A stretch of 64,000 nucleotides of DNA from Allium sativum (taxonomy: Eukaryota > Streptophyta > Magnoliopsida > Asparagales > Amaryllidaceae), in contig CM060910.1 of the NCBI GenBank assembly GCA_030737875.1, positions 248,838,427 through 248,902,426 on the forward strand, read 5' to 3'. The translations under genes were made by a program, and so were the position numbers. How positions within the stretch are numbered: the first letter of the stretch is position 1; each line of letters starts with the position of its first letter. Below the pieces are notes generated by a model. It did no database searches, was not told the origin of the DNA, and saw only the letters and a program-made list of their open reading frames with translations. Positions 1-13,880 of the stretch are shown here, in pieces.

Positions 1-745
1 AAAATGATATTTTTATCTTACTGTCTTTTATTTCAACACTTCACTATTTTTAACAATTCTTGCATATAATAAAAATATGATTTTTATTGTAAAACAATTT
101 ATTTCAAAACTCGAATATTTATATAGTTAATATAGGTGATAAAAATAGGATTTTTATTATAAAACAATTTATTTCAAAACAAGATTATTTTATATAGTTC
201 ATATTGATGATAAAAATAGGATTTTTATTATAAAACAATTTATTTCAAAAAAAGATTATTTTATATAGTTCATATTGATGATAAAAATAGGATTTTTATT
301 ATAAAACAATTTCTTTCAAAATATGAATACTATTCAACACATGAATTCTATTCAACGAATGGATTTCAATTCAACACATGAAGGTTTTCTATAGTTTATA
401 TATATAGATAAAAAGGTGATTTTTATATTTAAAACACGAATACCATTCAACACATGAATTCTATTCAACGAATGAATTTCAATTCAACACATGAAGGTTT
501 TCTATAGTTTATATATATAGATAAAAAGGTGATTTTTATATTTAAAAACACGAATACCATTCAACACATGAATTCTATTCAACGAATGAATTTCAATTCA
601 ACACATGATGGTTTTCTATAGTTTATATATATAGATAAAAAGGTGATTTTTATATTTAAAAACACGAATACCATTCAACACATGAATTCTATTCAACGAA
701 TGAATTTCAATTCAACACATGAAGGTTTTCTATACAACGAATAAA
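1..745. repeat. Tandem repeats inside A1 (about 70-bp and 114-bp periods)
   Basis: From 1 to about 330 a roughly 70-bp unit containing 'gataaaaataggattttta' recurs at about 137, 206 and 276. From about 335 to 745 a roughly 114-bp unit recurs four times; its marker 'attctattcaacgaatg' starts near 344, 457, 571 and 685. The copies are very similar, which suggests recent local expansion. The unit corresponds to the looser AT-rich repeats at 34060-34650 in A2. Confidence 0.85.
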
Positions 746-1107
746 TATAGTTTCAGCAAATGACTAACACATGAATATTATTCAAAATTTCGGCAGCATA
801 ACGGCAGGGTAGTTAAAACCGGGACCGTCCCTAGTACGGCTCCTCGCTCTACCTTAAAGCCTCGCAGCTTTTGACAATAGGGAATCGTGCATCTAGTTCG
901 CACGCAGGCGGCATGTATATTTTTTTCATTTCCACAAACTAATCCTATGTGGTTTCAACCAAATATTTCTCAACCACAAACGGGTATTTTTCAACCACAA
1001 TCAATCAATATCAACCACAAACAACTCCAATCAACCATTCGCTATCAATCAATTTTCACACCAATCACAACCAATAAATATCGTCCATGGTTTGTGGACG
1101 AGGGGCG

Positions 1108-1140
<33 letters not shown>

Positions 1141-2782
1141 TTATATATAGCATTTCACTTCTATTTCAACACATATATAATTTTTACAACGCATATATAA
1201 CTTATACATCGAACGTACAACTTATACAACACTAATACAAGAGGTGTACAACGCTTATATAACTCATACATCAACTATATAATTTATACATCGTCGTTTT
1301 CCATATCGTTTATAATTTAGAAATCTCACATTGGGTTCCACTCCACCAAAAATAGCAGGAGGCTCGGAAAAATATGTGGTCTCTTCTAAAATGTAGAAGA
1401 CGTCCTCACGGTCCCGGTGTCTCTTGTTTCACTGAATTTCGACAAGGAACGAAAAAGATATGATTTTTACAAGTTTGCAACACTTTTAAATGTGAAAATC
1501 AGTTCAAAATAATCAAAGCTGTACCTTTCTAAACCTGTTCAAAACTAGGTTTTGATTTTAATCCCAATCCGTAGCACTAGGTGGAAATCGAGTTGTACCA
1601 CGCCGTAGGGCTTCGAAGCAGCTTCCCACGCGTGGTGGTGGGGTCAGGCGTGATGCACCCTGGTGGCAGCGGGGGAGCTCGAAACACGGCGGCTTTCAAG
1701 GCACGGTTCTCGAGGGAGGAGGAACGATAGGGGGTGATGCTGGTATGGATTGGAAGAGGATGGAGAGCCCTTCAAAAACCTCCAAAGGACCGAACAGATT
1801 CGTTGCGTGGTTGAGGAGTTATGGAGGAGTGAAGGAATCAGCTCATATCGCCGTTCATTTCGAGGGCATCGGGGAAGAGGGAGAGAGTGATGGCCAATGG
1901 GGAATTTTTATTTTATTTATATATTTTAAAAATCCAAAAATACCCCTTGCCACACACGAACTCCAATCCAAACCCAACGACTGTTGTCCCTAGCGTTTTA
2001 CCCCCATTCCGAACACAATGGGATATGTTTCGTAGGCCCATTCGAATGTTTCAGTCAGTTTTTCTTCAAATTAAAATATAAAACATTCAATATTTAATTT
2101 GAACGTACATTTCAATTTGCCGGGGCCACATATTAATTCTAAAAATTCCCGAAAAATAAATCTAGCTATGTTTTGACGATACGTTCCCAACAAAACTAGT
2201 TTCGTCGAATTCTGAGACCATTTGTAAAATGGCCCTTTTCTGGTCGATCCAATTTAACAAAAATCGACCAAACACATTTTCCTTTGCCACGCTCACATAC
2301 TAGCTTCAAAAATTATGAAATTTGAAATCTAGCAATAACTTCACATCCCGGATCCAACAAAAGTGGTTTCGTCGAATTCCGAGGTCATATGCAAAATGGC
2401 CAATTTCACGGGCTATATAAATTCCATAGCGACCTTTCAGAAAAATTCATTTGGCCATAACTTTTGCATCCCGCTATGAAACTTCGATTCTTCATATTCG
2501 TTAGAAAGATATTCACCAACAGATTTAAATATTTTTGGTTTCACTCAAATCCGTTTTGTTTTGCACCCGATACAGTCAGTCGAAGTTTGAATTCAAATTT
2601 TGAAACTACCGCGCCTTTTCAGGCCTTGTTTATAATTCAAAATAATTATATTCGTTTTCAAACGTCGATTTAAACTCACTTTTCATTGCTATTATTTAAA
2701 ATGTTTATTTTAAATATTTAAAATCCACTATTTTAGCTAACTAAAATTTTTTAAATTGGTTCAGATTTTCCGGGTCGTTACA
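1..2782 (-). mobile_element. A1: 5' part of family-A LTR (gypsy-type), running off the left edge
   Basis: Read on the minus strand this begins at 2782 with TGTAACGACCCGG, a typical gypsy-type LTR start. It then follows the same order of blocks as A2 (from 32777) and A3 (from 50993): the GCGCGGTAG block, the FTCGACGAAAC-like DNA block repeated twice, the 'cccattgtgttcggaatggg' block near 2000-2030, a pyrimidine-rich leader (about 1600-1900) and AT-rich tandem repeats. It interrupts the 5' LTR of element B exactly at 2782/2783. No coding capacity is seen; the short ORFs here are chance. The rest of the element lies left of the window, so I cannot tell a solo LTR from a full element. Confidence 0.75.
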
Positions 2783-5508
2783 AAATCGAAGTTGAAATTA
2801 CGAATATGAATTTATAAATGAAATTTATGAATGGGATTCAGTTAAGTAAATGGAAGCGAGACTTATTCCGAGGTTCTGAATGTGTTATTCTGATGTTCGG
2901 AATGATTAATCGAAATGTGTGTTATTCCGAAGATCGAAATGTGGTATTCCGAAGTTCGTATCTGCTTTCAAGAATAAATGATGCTAAAAGTTTTGAATAA
3001 CAACAACGAATATTAGTTGTCGATAATGAATTGAAAATGAGATTTTTATATGCAGTTAGAGATGTGGAAATAGGAAACGAATGTTAAGTTATTGCAATTA
3101 AATTGCGCAGGAATTTGTAAATGGAAATTTAAAGTTTTGCAAATGAACCCAAGCTAGTAAATAAAGTTAGAGGTTTGTAAATATGTTTTGCAACGTTTGT
3201 TATAAAGAGATGAACTATTTTTAGATATAAGATTTTAAAGGATTATTATATGATTTTTAGATAACAAATAAGTAGCTGATTATTATTTAAAGAGAATGTG
3301 ATAAATGGAAGTAAAATGGCTTTGAAATGAAATCTGTAACGTTGTTACAGATGATAAGTTAAATATTTCGATCAATGTAAGAATTTGAAAAGTATATCAA
3401 TATATCAATATAACAATTATATAAGGTATTAATATGAGATTTATAAAAGTTTTGTTCATGTGGTTTTAAACAAATGAGTTTGAATGGTTGAAATGAATTG
3501 TAATATAATAATAAAGAGATATTAGGGAATTTTTATAAGGGTTCTATTTATAATAGAATCAAAGCTTATATATAATAGTGTAAGTGATTATTAACGTAAA
3601 TAGAAAGAATTTTATAAGAGTTTAACAAATAATTTGTTAAGTAAATATGGTCGAGATTCAAATAGGTTTTCAAAAGGATGGTGTTAGAATGTGAACAAGC
3701 GTAGTTGGGAAGCATAAGTTATGATTTCTGGAAATGATATTATAAACTGTTTTAAAAAGTGTATAGTTGAATTAAATGAATTTGGAGAATATGCTTATTT
3801 TATAATAAGAAGTAAAAGCGATGTTTCAAATATTGGAAAATTTTAAGAATATATTAACGGACAATTGGTTATAAAGGCTAAATGATATCGAGTAGTGAAT
3901 CAGTGAATACATTTTAATATGGATGAATGGTTGTTTTATTTGGTAGTTAAATAACCGACCATCAAATTTGGCCCATATGATTGTTGGTATGGAAGGTCCG
4001 GGATCGAACATATATTCGAAAACCATTCCATCTAGCAAATATGAATACGTTAAAGATACTGATTCGAGATGGAGCTATTGAAGACCATGGATCTTCATAA
4101 GCGGAAGGATTACTTAAAATCTCTGACTTGCAAGCAGAGATAAATTGTGATTCTGTCGTGGTTGGATCTGTGGGTTTGCAAGGACTTCTCGCTACTAATT
4201 CTCAGGGTGATTCCTAGAACGCAGTAGGAGGGTGCCTTCGGTTCATCCTGTTCCTGGGTGACGTGTATGGATGGATGTCTGACAGAGTATTTCCAGAAAG
4301 ATCGCGTAAATTAATTTATCCAACCGTACCAAGAGTGGAAGCGGAGAAGGAAACTTCTTTTACTAACACATAATGTATTGTTGCAGACGTCAATTAGTGA
4401 TTCTGATGGATCTGACAATGTGGCATTCGAAGTGAATGTGATGTGCTGATTATAAAGATAAAACGAAGCCTCAAGCCTCATCAACCGGGAAATAACAAAA
4501 ATTGGGCAGGCGGCATGGCTAAGTGGGTCGCTCCCATTAGGATGTATGATCACCTATCTAGAGAAAATCCATTTCCTTCTTTAATCTATTTTCGATGTTG
4601 TCCCTTTTCGGGAAACGGTGGTTTGAGTTCAACCATTGGTGATATACATTCGATACACTCAAGCGAGATTAATGGTTGGTCATGTGTGGGCCGGGTTGCA
4701 AGACGTTCCTGTTGAACACAGTGTATTCCCCTTTAGGGATACGCTATCGATAGGTGGTTCCATACCTTGTCATAGTCGGAATCCAATCTCCAATAAACGC
4801 CCGCGGTTTTGATTGTATACTATATAGGTGGAGCATGAGATGCAAGCGTTCCACTAGACTGATATCTACTTGTACGTAGACATTACTATAATATCAGGAA
4901 TGATATTGATTTCAAAAATGTTTTGGGTTATCATAAGGTAAAAACAATCTGTATTTGTGTGTGGATTCGGTCTTATGATTATCCTTTTCTTTCAAAAAGA
5001 TTTCTGAACTTTAAAATCAAGTTGGATGATCGCCCTTAATACAGTGCGAGTTTTTCTCAATCTGGTTCACCAGACCTACCCGGTGTTTTGTAAATGCTTG
5101 GGTTAGACCAGGTTATACAGGTCTAGGGTGTCAGATGCTGCGAATTTTAGAAGCCGTGCTGGAGGTGATTAGGCATATTGTATCTAGTATTTATTCCGCT
5201 GTGTGATTGTATATGAGGACTGGTTATTATCACTGTCTAGATGTGTGATGTACTCTGATGATTGTTAGTATTTTTAAAGCTCTCAATAAAGATTTACTTC
5301 TGTATTATATTTTGTTCCGCTGCGATGGGAGACTCTATGTTATGTTGTTTCTTCTTCTTCTTCTATTCTAATATTTCTTTCTTTCTTATCTCACCCTCTA
5401 ATTTCTTTCTATAAACGTTCTAGTGTTTCGGTTGTTGGAAGGTCGACATGAGTTACGGTAAATGAATTTATGTCAATTTTCGGGGCCGAAAATCCCTGGG
5501 TCGTTACA
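2783..5508 (+). repeat. B 5' LTR, 3'-terminal 2.7 kb only
   Basis: This stretch aligns throughout with 42300-45006, for example at the shared opening 'aatcgaagttgaaattacg'. It ends with 'gggtcgttaca' at 5508, directly before the PBS. The upstream portion is separated by the A1 insertion. Copies differ by scattered substitutions and small indels, so this is not a very recent element. No gene is seen. Confidence 0.8.
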
Positions 5509-6626
5509 GTGGTATCAGAGCTATTGGTTTAGTAATAACCTTTGCTCTGTGGTATAACTCGATGGAGATGGGGTTAGTAATACCCTAGATTGAGTTGAGT
5601 GTATATATATGAGAGAGCGTATTTGTAGTTTTTATATACAAATGTTTTGTATTGTGTTATTTGATCGGTTCAAATGTTTGAAAGCATTGGACTGCTAACA
5701 AACACAATATTGTTTTGTAAAGAGGGTAAATGAAATAATTTTACCCGAAATATATTTTTGTATAGAAAGGAAATAATTTTATCGATTTACTAAGATATTG
5801 TGTGTTGAGTAATTTGAATGAAATTCAAATTAGATTAAAATTTGAATTAGAATTTAACCTAGTGAAGTGAAATTAAATAAAATAGATTGTAATTTAGAAA
5901 TTGAATGAATAAAATTAATCAATCGGATATTAACCAACTGATGTTGAAATCTACTAACCCAAAGTAAATATTGATTTTAAACGTAAATTTAATTGGTTTG
6001 ATTGAGTTGGTTGAAGTGATTGGGTGCAATTTGTTATTGGATGTTAAATCGCTTGAATAAAATTCATCAATAGTTAATAAAAAGATGAATGAATTGAAAT
6101 TAAATTACTACCCCCAGTATTCACATAGAAGTATTGCTACCTGTTTGAATTTGGAAATCTGAATAGTTATGTCTGATAATCAATAAAATGTTACTTAGAA
6201 TTTCATGTAATGGTTGCTTACATGTTAAATTGAGTTGAGTATAGGTGCTGGAAGACTTTTAAGGTTGATTCGGTTGAATAAATTGTGCGTAAATTGAGCA
6301 AGTAGGCTCAATAGCGCTCGTAAAAGGTACGCCTATGCGAAACTATAAATTTTGGGGTTTTGAATTTTGTTTTCCGACCGTGTAGGTCGATGTATATATT
6401 TATCATTCCTACGATATCACAGAAGTCACTCCGTACCGGGGAGACTCTACTGAATTTTTCCACGAATTTAAAGTGTTAGAATATTTTCGATTTATTTTAA
6501 CAATATTTGTTTACCATATTGAATTTTTTTTCGATTCACTATAAATTGCATTTTGACAATTAATGTTTTGTCACATTTTTCGTATCTAAGCAATTTAGGG
6601 GACGAAATTATTTTAAGGGGGAAGAT
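5509..6626 (+). other. B internal region, non-coding
   Basis: This is the 1.1 kb between the LTRs. It is AT-rich and has stops in all frames, and no gag, protease, RT or integrase motif is recognisable. It ends with 'ggggacgaaat' and the polypurine tract AAGGGGGAAGA at 6616-6626. The 'gacgaaat' element just before the tract resembles the end of F's interior (on the minus strand near 25920) and is common in Tekay/Del-type chromoviruses. Either the interior was lost or the element was always non-autonomous. Confidence 0.75.
5510..5521 (+). other. Primer binding site of element B
   Basis: TGGTATCAGAGC lies one base after the LTR end. It matches the complement of the 3' end of plant initiator Met-tRNA, the usual primer for plant LTR retrotransposons. 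It fixes the LTR boundary and the plus orientation of B. Confidence 0.93.
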
Positions 6627-8548
6627 TGTAATGTCCCGTATTTTTTTGTAGTCGAATATTTAATTTATTTTATTATTTTAAATATTATTATTGGGAATAT
6701 TAATGAATTTAATGTTGAAATCGTTATATAAAACGAAGGTTGGACGTTAAATTTATATATAAATATAAAACAAGCTCGAAATAGCGCGGCAGTTCGTAAT
6801 ATTGAATTTTTAACTTCAATTGAATATACAGGATCCGATATAAGTCGGATTTCTGTGAAATAAGAAACGTTTGAATCTTGTTGATGATAATTTTCTAATG
6901 TAAGAGAAAATTTTAGATTTCATGTTATAAATTGTTAGTTATTTCCAATTCAAATTTTGGAATAGTCGTTATGGAGATCATTATTAAAATATAACGTTTA
7001 TTTATAAATTTAAAAAGATTCTAATATAAACTGGACACCGTTTTAACTCGAATTGATGATAGTAAGTTGTATAACTTATATTTGAAGTTGCATATATTGT
7101 TCTATTTAGATATTTACGATAATAGTAATCTATTTTTATTTAACTGAATTAATTTGGAATTTTATTTAATAATTTATTGATTTATTTAAGCCGTAGGAAT
7201 AGTTTATTTTTCTAACGACCTCCGTTTCCGATGAAACATGTTTTATTGGGATACATATATTTAATTACTGCTACATTTCCAGTTTGGGATCATTTGGAGT
7301 TGTTTTGCCGGTAGGCAAAATTTAAAGGTGAACTGATGAATAAATTTGGATCTAAATTGCCCAGTTTTTGCAAACGGATGCCGTTTTCAACGAAATTACT
7401 ATCATTAGAACCATAATGTCAAATTTTATCATGACGTCCAATTTCGTAAATTTTGAAGTTAGTGTATATAGATGTGAATTTAACCGTCAACATTAATAAT
7501 GTAAAACCTAGGAGCAAAGAAAATAAGGTATTCGCTGATGCAAACACTGTGTGGTTAAATGACCTTGTAACATGCATCTGGGAGGTGTTTAATTGTGCAA
7601 GATGATGTTTGTGCTTTAACACGTTTAATACGTACGCAAGTTTTAACGTGCCGTTATATATTGGCATGGCCTGACAATAATATATACAGTTATATATATT
7701 TCATCAGTGCCTTGCACCTCACACAACCGAAAACTTGTGGCCCGAATTTAAAATGTCATGCCGACCAAGTTTATTTGGGAATGCACACCACAACAGCTAC
7801 CCTACCAGCCTATATATCTATACCCTATGATTCCTTGGCTTCCACGTATATTTTCACATATTAATAAAGCCTTCTGCTCCATACCTTTATCTTTCGTTTC
7901 AGTAATGGTAAATACAGTCCCTCCTCCATTGAAAATTAAAACCAAATAAGCTTTCCCTACAGATTAAAACGGGAAACCCTTCCTTCTGCAAATGGAAACC
8001 CAACTCTCCTCTCACCTTAATAAAAACACGCAAATTCCAAGCGATGTAAAAAAAATGAATCTTCAATTGATAGAAATATAACCATTGCCTGACTTTTTGA
8101 AATGAGTAGTCTACATGTGTCATGGATGAACCATGTTCACAACAAGGCGGAGGGGTTTAGTTCGTTCTGGAGACGGGTGGACCCGGGAGTGTTGGCATCA
8201 GGAGGAAGGCTGGAACATGGGGTTCTGGCGAAGCGTCTAGGTCGGTTCCCGCGGAGCACGATGGCCGAACGGGTGGCAAATACTCTTGGGTTTTGTAGCT
8301 TCTATGCAGGTTTGGAAAGGGTAGTTATGGACCAATGAGTGAAGCAACAAGGAGTTGAAGCGGATGATGGTGTAGCAGTGCGGAAAGAATAAACTGGGGC
8401 TAGTGGGTTCGAACATGGGTAAAACAGCTTTCGAAGATGTATTGCATGGGGAAGATGATGTCTTATTTTAAAGCACTGGGAATGGGTGGACTAGAGGACC
8501 GTGGGGAAGTTAGCTGCATGGATCGCAGCAGTCCAGAAAAAGAAAAAG

Positions 8549-8612
<64 letters not shown>

Positions 8613-9267
8613 ACACACACACAAATATAACAACACAAAGGGACAGGAAAGAAGGGGACGCAAGCACGCTGGGTTGTTGGTCCATTGGAATTGCTCGGGT
8701 GGTATACGGGTTCAAGCAGTGCGGTTGAAGTTGGAGCTTGGTGGGCGAGGTGTGTAAGTGAAGTAGCGTTGAAGAGGTGATGTTCGAAGGATAAACGTGG
8801 GTAGCTTTTGCAAAAATTAGGCGTGAAACTGGTGAAGGCAGCACGTGCATGACAGCATGAGTAGTTGGAGCGGTGCATTTGAATTGGTGTAGGGTTTCGG
8901 CGAAAGTGGGAATGATTTGCTAGGGACCAACAAAAATCATGGTTCAGAATAAGAATGGAAGGTTGCATAGATGCGTGGTAGGTGAAGAAATTTTAAATGC
9001 TAATTCTTTTTATTAGCGTAGCATATGGATCCGCATGGAGGTTAGACATGCCAAATTATAATTTAAAACTTTGCCGAACCCATTAGTTTACATGCCTTAA
9101 ACCCTATATTAGTGCCTAAGTCAATAATTATAATGCCTAGCTAAACATACCAAACACCATCTTACGTGGCCTGGGTTATTAGTGCATCGGAAACTATTTT
9201 TTTTTTATGCACTTCAAAATGGTGAGGTTAACAACATATAATATAAAGTGGACTGTGAAGTAACCAA
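6627..9267 (+). repeat. B 3' LTR, first part (interrupted by D)
   Basis: It starts TGTAATGTCCCG directly after a polypurine tract and runs to the copia insertion. It ends with the target copy ACCAA (9263-9267); the second copy is at 40855-40859. Near 6780-6980 it contains the same promoter-proximal block seen in family A (GCGCGGCAG, then 'acttcaattgaata'). A (TA)n/(CA)n microsatellite sits at 8551-8623. ORFs in 7400-8970 are low-complexity or chance. Confidence 0.82.
8551..8623. repeat. (TA)n followed by (CA)n microsatellite
   Basis: About 58 bases of alternating AT are followed by about 14 bases of AC repeats, within the B 3' LTR. The overlapping ORFs that encode runs of I-Y are artefacts of this repeat. 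Confidence 0.97.
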
Positions 9268-10080
9268 TGAAAAGTCGGTATACGACTTAAGCAGGATCAG
9301 TAATATGGATATGCGGAATGTATGTGATAAACTAACTTGTGTATTTACAATAGTTATGTAAATAAATATGAGATAGTGAAATATATCACAAATAAAAAGC
9401 AGTAAAGTAAAGTAATAACACCAGGGCTTTTTATACTAGTTCGAAGCACCGTCCTACGTCCAGTCCCAGACCTCTCTCTGGATTTTCACTAATCAACCAC
9501 CTCGCTTCACCCGGAGGAACAGGTTCACAATACCCAAACAGTCGAACGAGATTTCACGCCTCAACAACAATAAGGACTTCAACACTTGCCTCTTATAACT
9601 CTTGAGAACTTCAACAGCTAAGATTACTATTTGTATGTTGATAACTTGTGCTCTTTGCAAAACGGATTTGTCACTTGTAGTACACCCTTCCTATAATCTT
9701 ATCCTTAAATATAATTTGATGTATGTGAAGATTAGGAAGTAGATATCGTATTGAATCACAAGAGTATTAAATAAGTTCTGAGATTCAAATGATATTTTGG
9801 TTGAATATGAGCGCTTTTAGAATATCAAGTAGAAAGCAAGATAGATGAAAGAATTAAGATCAAAGATGTTTTTTTTGTTGATGGTTTAATGATGTTTATA
9901 TAATGAATAAACAGTTGTAACCATTTGTGAAGAGAAACATTGAAGAGAAATGATTTTTGATCAAAAGAAAGAGAAGCAACTTTGATGAAAGAAGATGTCT
10001 ATTCAAAATGTTGCTTTCAGTTTGAAAAACGGTCGATAGGTCAAAATTAACCAGTAGACTGATTTTTGAATATACATACG

Positions 10081-10137
<57 letters not shown>

Positions 10138-10410
10138 TGTTTATTGTGCATTCTACCCAGAAATGGTCGATTGCCTATTTTGAAACTGGTCGACCGTTTT
10201 CTGGCAATATGCATAATAAATGTGCATTTGTATATATACATATATATATTCACAATAATGAGGTATATGATTATTTGAGGATAGATTTTAACATTTTTAA
10301 CACTAAATAATCAGCTTATAAATTACGATATCATTGATTATCTTCTCTTTGTCAATCATGAATTTTCTCCTTGTCATTAATAAAAATGCTATGAAATCGT
10401 AGACTCAACA
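9268..10410 (-). repeat. D 3' LTR
   Basis: This matches 39731-40854 over its whole length but with many substitutions (a few percent by eye). It is therefore clearly older than the F insertion. It contains a long (TA)n run at 10082-10133 and the degenerate copy of the 93-nt hairpin (10134-10226). Confidence 0.93.
10082..10133. repeat. (TA)n microsatellite in D 3' LTR
   Basis: About 52 bases of alternating TA. It is expanded relative to the split, shorter runs at the same place in the 5' LTR (40539-40575). The ORFs crossing it are artefacts. Confidence 0.97.
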
Positions 10411-10425
10411 TTCCCCCCCTTTTTT
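10411..10425 (-). other. Polypurine tract of D
   Basis: On the minus strand AAAAAAGGGGGGAA directly precedes the 3' LTR (plus strand reads TTCCCCCCC then T-rich). This is the expected plus-strand primer site and confirms the minus orientation of D. Confidence 0.88.
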
Positions 10426-11699
10426 ATTGATGACAACTGAAACACCCCACCTCCGTTTAGGTCACTCACAAAGGGAATTCCTTAACTTCGGTGGAGCATT
10501 TTTAGTACAAGATGAAGAAAAATTACAAGATAGACAAATAAAGCAGCGAAAAATAAATAACCTTTATTGATTAAAATAGTTTGTATAAAGATTGTTTTAC
10601 AACACCAATACTTATCACAAGAGAGCATCTATCTTGTTTAATATATAAGAAGCAAAAACTAACAATGATATTCCCCCATAAAGCATGATCCTACCATAGC
10701 AGTAGAAAATGGAGTTCAAAGCAATGCGCCAAAGAATCTTCAAGTTCGGAAAGAGTAACGGCCCCAAAATGAGCTAAGCTTTTCCCTCCCTAACTACCTG
10801 GAGGGGGGTGACGGAAGAAAAGAGGCGAAAGCAAACTAGGTTAGACATAAAGTCTGGTAAGTCCAGTGATTCTTAGTATTTAAACGAGGAAAGGGGTCAT
10901 GACATGAATAAACTAAATATAAGACTAAACCATAGTAACAAGATAACATGGGGTAAGCATGGGATATGGCAAGATAAACTGAATGTACCGATAAACTGAA
11001 TGTACTGATAAAATGAATGCACTGATAATCTGAATGCGCTTCTACTCCTTCTCTGCTTCGCAACTACCCTGTTATACTGATTTCTATATCTCTGCACTAC
11101 ATATTAGTGTCCGAACTAATAATCTATGATCATATGATAATGTGATCCCAATCCCCGTATTTGCGGTTGCCTTCAGTCGTACATCTATTATGGGGATTCC
11201 ATTTATTACCAAGATCTAATCTAGGGTTTACTATCGAGCGATTCCAAGATTCAACCAGGGTTTACGCTACCCAGGGCCACTGGGGTTTATGCTACCTATT
11301 GAATGCTTCTCGGATTCAGGGTTTACGCGACCTAGGTCCAACTAGGGATTATGCTACCTACTTTGTATTAATTTTCCATGTGTCTGTGTCAGTCGACCCT
11401 CTCTTATGTGTAGATACTCTGTGCTGGCCCCACCATAAGGTGTATCAAGCCTTACGATAGCGACCCGACACGATTCAAGATGCACAGTGTATAACTACTG
11501 GTACCCAGTTCCTGCTTTTTCCACTTCAGAGTAGCTGCACGCTCGTAAACCGTCAGAACCTACACTGACGTACCCCCTGCTGCTATTTTTGACCGCTTAT
11601 AATCAGCCCAGTAATCGTGCCCCACCCTGCTAGCTCAGGGTACCGTGATACATCTATGTGGGTTACTGCTGAAATGGGTCCCCGTTACTAGGGTTTCCT

Positions 11700-12034
11700 A
11701 TTAGTTAAGTTTGTGGGCATATATATATATATATATATAATATTACCCACCTACACGTGATGTACTTAACCCTCCCACCGATTCAAGTATGCTTATTTAA
11801 TGGTTAAGTTTGTGGGGCCTACATGTACTAATATTACCCACCGATCCCGTATGTACTTAACCCTTCCACTGGTTCAAGCATGTTTATTTAATGGTTAAGT
11901 TTGTGGGCCTATATTACTAATATTACCCAGCAACTCGATATGTACTTAACCCTCCAACCGATTCAAGTTGATATATATTCTTCGTTAAGTGTTATACATT
12001 CATTCAAGTTAACTTAACCTGTCCACTCATCATG

Positions 12035-12075
<41 letters not shown>

Positions 12076-12385
12076 TTAAGTGTTCTCCTTGTGTTACTTA
12101 ACCCCTATCACATATCATGCTATATATATTTTTTGGTTAAGTGTTACTCTTGTGTTACTGAACCCTATCACAAATCATGTTATGACGGTTAAGTGTGTCC
12201 TACTAACATAACCTCACCCACTTGTCTAATTAACATGTTATGACGGTTAAGTGTTCTAAATTTACTTAACCTCACCATCTAGTCTAGTTAGCATGTTAAA
12301 CACTTACTTAACCCTACCCACTTGTCTAGTTAACATGTTATTATGGTTAAGTGTTTCCCTAGTTACTTAACCTCACCATTTCTAG
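11700..12385 (-). repeat. E: array of GGTTAAGT / ACTTAACC imperfect palindromes
   Basis: Short units alternate 'ggttaagtg' with 'acttaaccc' about every 45-70 bp, so neighbouring motifs can pair as hairpins. (TA)n runs interrupt the array at about 11719-11739 and 12033-12071. The same kind of array, with different spacers, is present in both F LTRs. Confidence 0.85.
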
Positions 12386-12441
12386 CTTTATTTATTCATG
12401 AACCTTAATTAATTAATTAATTAAAGCACCAACCACTCACA

Positions 12442-12514
12442 TTAGACAGATATTGTTGTGGTTACTGGATGTGCCGGTCGGTTCCGGGCAGGTTTACACC
12501 ACAACTCAGTCTAA
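12442..12514 (-). other. E: covarying hairpin module, copy 1
   Basis: The outer stem is TTAGAC (12442) with GTCTAA (12509). The inner stem is GTTGTGGT (12455) with ACCACAAC (12498). The loop contains CCGG...CCGG. It is homologous to modules in F and C with different but still complementary stems. Confidence 0.75.
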
Positions 12515-12553
12515 CCTCAGGTCTTTCTGGGCTTGTTGCACTAACCACCCACA

Positions 12554-12626
12554 TTAGACAGGTATTGTTGTGGTCATTGGATGTACCGGTCGATTCCGGG
12601 CAACTTTACACCACAACTCAGTCTAA
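12554..12626 (-). other. E: covarying hairpin module, copy 2
   Basis: The outer stem is TTAGAC (12554) with GTCTAA (12621). The inner stem is GTTGTGGT (12567) with ACCACAAC (12610). It is a tandem partner of copy 1, about 40 bases away. Confidence 0.75.
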
Positions 12627-13880
12627 CCTCAGATTAGGCATATTCGTCTTTTGCTAATTTTACATATTTACTATTTATGTAAATTTTCCGTAAATCAATT
12701 TAGCCTAGATCATATTCAACTTTCATGCAAATTAACATGCTTATATTATATGCCCAAGACTTGATTTACCAATCAATCAACCCAACTTGCAGTTTATACC
12801 AATTTTGATTTAATATTCCCCTTTTACAATTCATGCCCAATCTCGATTAATATTCCAATTTACGGTTCATGTCAAAACTAGATTTAATATTCTAGTTTAC
12901 CGTTTATGTCAAAAACTTGGTTTACACGCCAATTACACACTTTGCGGCCAATTAACAATTTACTATTTACGCCCAAGTCTAATATTCATGTAAATTATTC
13001 ACTATTATAGCAAATTTAGATTTTTTTTCCCAACATATTTATTATGCCAAATTAACTTAATTAAGCTACGCCCAAATTCCCGCACCGTAATTGTACGTAT
13101 AACATTATTTCACAAGTTTCTAATTACTCATGAAATGATACTAACAGTATCAAAGCAAGGAATGGGGATAAGCACGAGAATTGACATAAAAGAATAGCCA
13201 TGCAAGAATGAACCAAATACAAAAATAATGGTTCCAATGGGTTTGATGTACATAACAGTGAATAGGAATAAACTAGACAAGTTACACCCCAAAAATGAGA
13301 TCCAACATAATTAAGGGAATAGGCATAGGTGACTTGGTCCAACATAATGCCAGTTCGAAGTACAACCTAATAGGTTAATGGGAATAGGCATAAGCCACTG
13401 ACTACAATAGTTATCGACAATTAACCACAATAGTCATGGGCGACTAATCACAATAGTTTCTTAATCAACGTCATAGGCAATAGTCTCATAGTCATGAATC
13501 TTGGTAATAGTCTCATAGTCATGAATCATATGCAATAGTCTCAAAATTATGAATAATAGTCATAGTCATAGGCAACAGTCTTATAGTCATAGTCATATGT
13601 AATAGTCTCTTTGTCGTGAATCATAGTCATAGGCGATAGTTTCATGGGCAACAGTTTCATAGTTATAGTCTTAGGCAAAAATCCCATAATCATAGTCATT
13701 GGCAATTAGCCACAATAAGTTCTAGGCCATAATAGAGAATTAGATCCAAAGTCATAGATAACGTTAGATTTGACATAAGCATGAATCAAAGATAATTAAC
13801 TTGCAAATAGGCACAGTTCTATATTTTAATTTATTACATTTACGAGTCCAATTACACGTTCAAATCTAAAGAATAACCGA

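Noticed and set aside
8463..8968. Overlapping ORFs on both strands with long I-Y runs
   Set aside because: They are translations of the (TA)n microsatellite and its flanks inside the B LTR. Similar artefacts lie at 887-1150, 9896-10278, 36605-36866 and 40515-40754.
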